A stretch of DNA of 64,000 nt from the NCBI RefSeq assembly GCF_021134715.1, contig NC_060028.1, positions 2,006,501 through 2,070,500 of the forward strand. Direction: 5' to 3'. The translations under genes were made by a program, and so were the position numbers. Shown piece by piece: positions 60,901 to 64,000 of the stretch. The DNA is from Daphnia pulex. Its lineage: Eukaryota > Arthropoda > Branchiopoda > Diplostraca > Daphniidae. Under the pieces are notes generated by a model. It ran no database searches. It was given only the letters and a program-made list of their open reading frames with translations, and was not told the DNA's origin. The first letter of the stretch is position 1; every line of letters starts with the position of its first letter.

Positions 60901-63900
60901 CAGCAGCTCCCTCTTCACCACTATATATGTACATAGAGACCGCAGCAGCAGTCGAATAATTAGAATATCACCAATCAAAAATCGATGATTTTTCCTACTC
61001 CTGCGCTGCGCCACATAGGCCTATAGGTTATTGGTTTAATTCATTCGCGGTTGTTATATATATATGAATCCCTATAATATTGAAGAGATCGATAAATGTA
61101 TACATAGCTATATTACATATATATAAATCAAAGATTTCCTTGTATTTCTTTATCGAATTATTGGCCATTATTAATTGTTTCGCTGCCAATCTCGATGGGC
61201 TGCTGCGTGTGTAGACGCGTGCTGTACACGTCGATCAAAAGGTTGCGGAATCACTATTAAACATTATAGATCGCTCCAATTTTTCTTTTTCCCCGATGGA
61301 CTGTGTAAACGGACGAACGCGCGTGCTGATGTCGTGATGGTCCAGCAGAATGCACGCGAACAAGGGAAAACATTGTGGGTTGATGTGATCAACTGCTGGA
61401 CGCGACGCGCAGTGCATTTCCCAAAGGATTGACAGCAGCAGCAGCCAACAGCAACAGCATAGCCAACAGAGCGGCAAAGAAATTCAATTACGAATAATCG
61501 AATGCTTCACAGATGACAACGTACTACTTCGGCAGCAGCAGCGCGTTGATTTCGCCAATTTCTCTTGTCTTTGATTACATCTCAAATAACTATTTACATT
61601 ACATCCAAAATCTATTATCTATATACTATAATGATTTGAATCGCTCAAATAATAGCTCATTTATAGCTACAATGTATAACATTTAAAAAAAATGCCATTG
61701 AATATTACACAGTTATCTAATTCTGATGGATGGCGAAAACAGTCTATAGACAGGGATAAGCCCAAAAGAATTAAACCACAATGCTATTGTATTACATTTT
61801 TAAATGCTGCTGTATACTCTATAAGCTAACGCAATAAAGCATATATTTCTGCGGAGAGAGCTTATATGTACGTATATTATTATATTAGACTACATATAGG
61901 TAGACTCCTGCTGCATGCGGCTGAGTGCAACGCGTGACCGACGACAGAGGGCAAAGGAAACTTTGTATATAGCTTATATAATACGACGCTGTTGCTGATG
62001 CTGCTGGCTGTGTATATGTAGGTTTGTGTTCGATGGGATTATTTACTCCAGTGTGCAAATAAAAGATAGTGTGGGTTGTGCTGCTGTGTCTGCTGCATGT
62101 CTGCTGTTCACATCTTTTCTCTCTCATCCCCAGTGTATGTATAGGAAAATGGACGAACAATAAAAAATATTAAACCGAAATTCTCTGTATAGCTACATTT
62201 TATATTAAATATAAATAAATATACTATGTATCGCCGTGGGCAATTCTATAGACGCTCGTCACACATGCATATGTATATAAAACGTAGATGTAGTGTCTCG
62301 TTTTCCTGTGTGCAGCAGACTCTTGGCGATTATTATTATATTATAAATGCACCTACACCGCATGATAATATATTTTCAGACAACTCTATATCATGTACAT
62401 ACATATATATATAATATCTATATTATCGTCAGCAGCAGCAGCAGCAGCAAGAAGCAAAAAGTCTCGCTCGGCCATCTCCGCAAACAGCCGAAAAGGAAAT
62501 GAGAATGTCAAAGCCTTTTCCCCCTTTTCCACATATTTTTATTTTTATATTTTATTTTATTCCAGACGATCACCCACACGGCCGCTCCGCGAGAAAACGA
62601 CAAAATATAACCGACGCCTTGATCTACTATATTTCTTGTATACGAATATAAAAGATTCTTTGCGAGCCTGTACAGCATAGCATCACCTATACAATATATG
62701 CGGCGCAATTCCTATATACAAAAATGTATCGATAAACATTACAGCTATATAAAACTATTTGTATTAATGTCTATTTTAAGTATTTAATATATTTGACCTG
62801 TGCTGATGGCTTTTGAAATGGCTTATTAACCAAGTCACCGTATTATATATACATTAACAGCAATAGCTATCTATACAATTTGATTGATTTACAATATCTA
62901 TCGCATCACAAATCAATATATTAGACGCACAAACAAGGCCACCATATGTTTGTTTATTTTTTCAGCACCAAGGTTTCTTTCTCAAATATTTGATTCAATA
63001 CATTTCGGATATATATTTATTAGAAAATGAAAAATCAAAATCAATCAAAAGTTTTTCACGGAATCAAAAAAATAAATTTTTGTTTTTTAAAGGACTGCTA
63101 CTGCTGTTTGTGAAGCCGGCCTATATGCATACAACAGTCGGCGGGAATATCGCGTGCTCAACACGCAAAGGAGACGCTATAGCCAGGGCGACCAGTATAG
63201 GAGCAGCAGACCTTATATAGTACTACTATATACATGCGTCGGCCGCAGCTGTTCCAATAACAAGAGAACATCAAATTGGCGTGTCCGTGTGATATATATT
63301 ATATTGTAGTTATACAGGAGGGCCGGCCAGCCAGCAGCAGCGGCAGCAAACCGAAAGCACAGTGCGTGTTTTCGTATGTCTCTGCTGTTTGCTGCTGTCC
63401 GCAGGACTTCCTTCTCCTCCTCCCCTCTCTATATTTATTATAAATATATAAATTCCCGATCGAAGGAAAAAGGGCCTTTTGCAGTCGACGCGCCGCCATG
63501 TTGCTGGAGGAATTCAAGAAAAGAAAAGAAAAAAAAACACCCTCGGGCGAGCGCGGGCGCGCCATTATATTCAACGCGCCGAATAAGAAAAAATCCAAAA
63601 AGATTTCTTTTCTTTTGGAAATGTATGTGGAGTCATCTCATCAGTTAATGGACAGACACGGACGACACACGTTTCGCTCATTGGTTCGAGTGCTGCTGCT
63701 GCATGAACGTGAAAATAATAAAAAAAAGGAAAAATAAATCTAAGTTCAAGGAAAGAGAGTGTGTAGGCGGGAATCGCCAGAATATATAACACGCACACGC
63801 GGAGAGAGAAAAGAGATCAGAGAGTCCAACAACGAAATCAAATAAAATCAAGTACTCTCTGGTCTGGTTGCTGGCCTTGCTACGTTTCTTTTTCCCCTTT

Positions 63901-64000
63901 TACGTTACTTTGCTTGGCCAGCCCATGCACAGTTGCACACACACACACAACATCGACGCGGACGAATGATTTGACGCTCGAGTGCCGGCCGTCCATCATA
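57919..64000. other. AT-rich DNA, probably intron of the receptor gene
   Basis: Six kb of TATATA/CTG-rich sequence with an 11-base G run (57995-58005), a (CAG)n at 62430-62449 and TAGGCCTA at 61016. Since the receptor needs exons 5' of TM3 and none are visible here, this is probably one intron running off the window. No exon is found. Confidence 0.5.

Noticed and set aside
57919-64000. Possible exons for the receptor N-terminus, TM1 and TM2
   Set aside because: I looked for hydrophobic exon-like frames with splice sites matching aminergic TM1/TM2 and found none.

Overview
This window is nuclear DNA of an arthropod, most likely a branchiopod crustacean such as Daphnia. The evidence is short GT-AG introns of about 60-75 bp, chitin-binding cuticle protein and trypsin genes with TATA boxes, nuclear tRNA genes, and an invertebrate D2-like dopamine receptor. 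The species cannot be fixed from the sequence alone. I found no bacterial or viral segment.

The left part (1-15.6 kb) is gene-dense. In order it holds a secreted trypsin-like serine protease (+, 5 exons), a cuticle protein with a chitin-binding domain (-), a large 2-oxoglutarate/Fe(II)-oxygenase-like protein whose iron ligands look substituted (+), tRNA-Lys(CTT) (-), tRNA-Asn(GTT) (+), PHF5A of the SF3b splicing complex (+), a selenoprotein O homologue with Cys in place of Sec and an apparent frameshift (+), and a GPATCH2-type G-patch protein (-). The last two converge tail to tail. Reading-frame phases match at every junction I give for these genes, apart from one uncertain GPATCH2 intron and the uncertain oxygenase 5' end.

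From about 15.9 kb the sequence changes to AT-rich DNA full of TATATA runs, CAG/CTG triplets and the palindrome TAGGCCTA, with almost no genes. Several mobile elements sit in it. Two copies of what looks like an undescribed DNA transposon family lie at 23681-27090 and 29341-30604. They share termini CACAG(2 nt)GCGGTA, carry 2-bp TA or TG target duplications, have terminal regions packed with TACTTA-like motifs, and hold related broken genes (C2H2 finger, helical domain, SAM-like exon). Between them is a complete Tc1-like element (27215-28987) with 214-bp inverted repeats that match throughout. A 6.3-6.8 kb non-LTR retrotransposon (about 31.84-38.2 kb or beyond) has two open ORFs. A near-palindromic MITE (45738-46012) has Tc1-like ends.

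The right part (41.1 kb to the end) is the 3' two-thirds of a D2-like dopamine receptor gene on the minus strand. Seven exons run from TM3 to the stop codon with introns up to 7.5 kb. The exons for the N-terminus, TM1 and TM2 were not found and probably lie beyond 64 kb. Most of the AT-rich DNA right of 41 kb is therefore intron of this gene.
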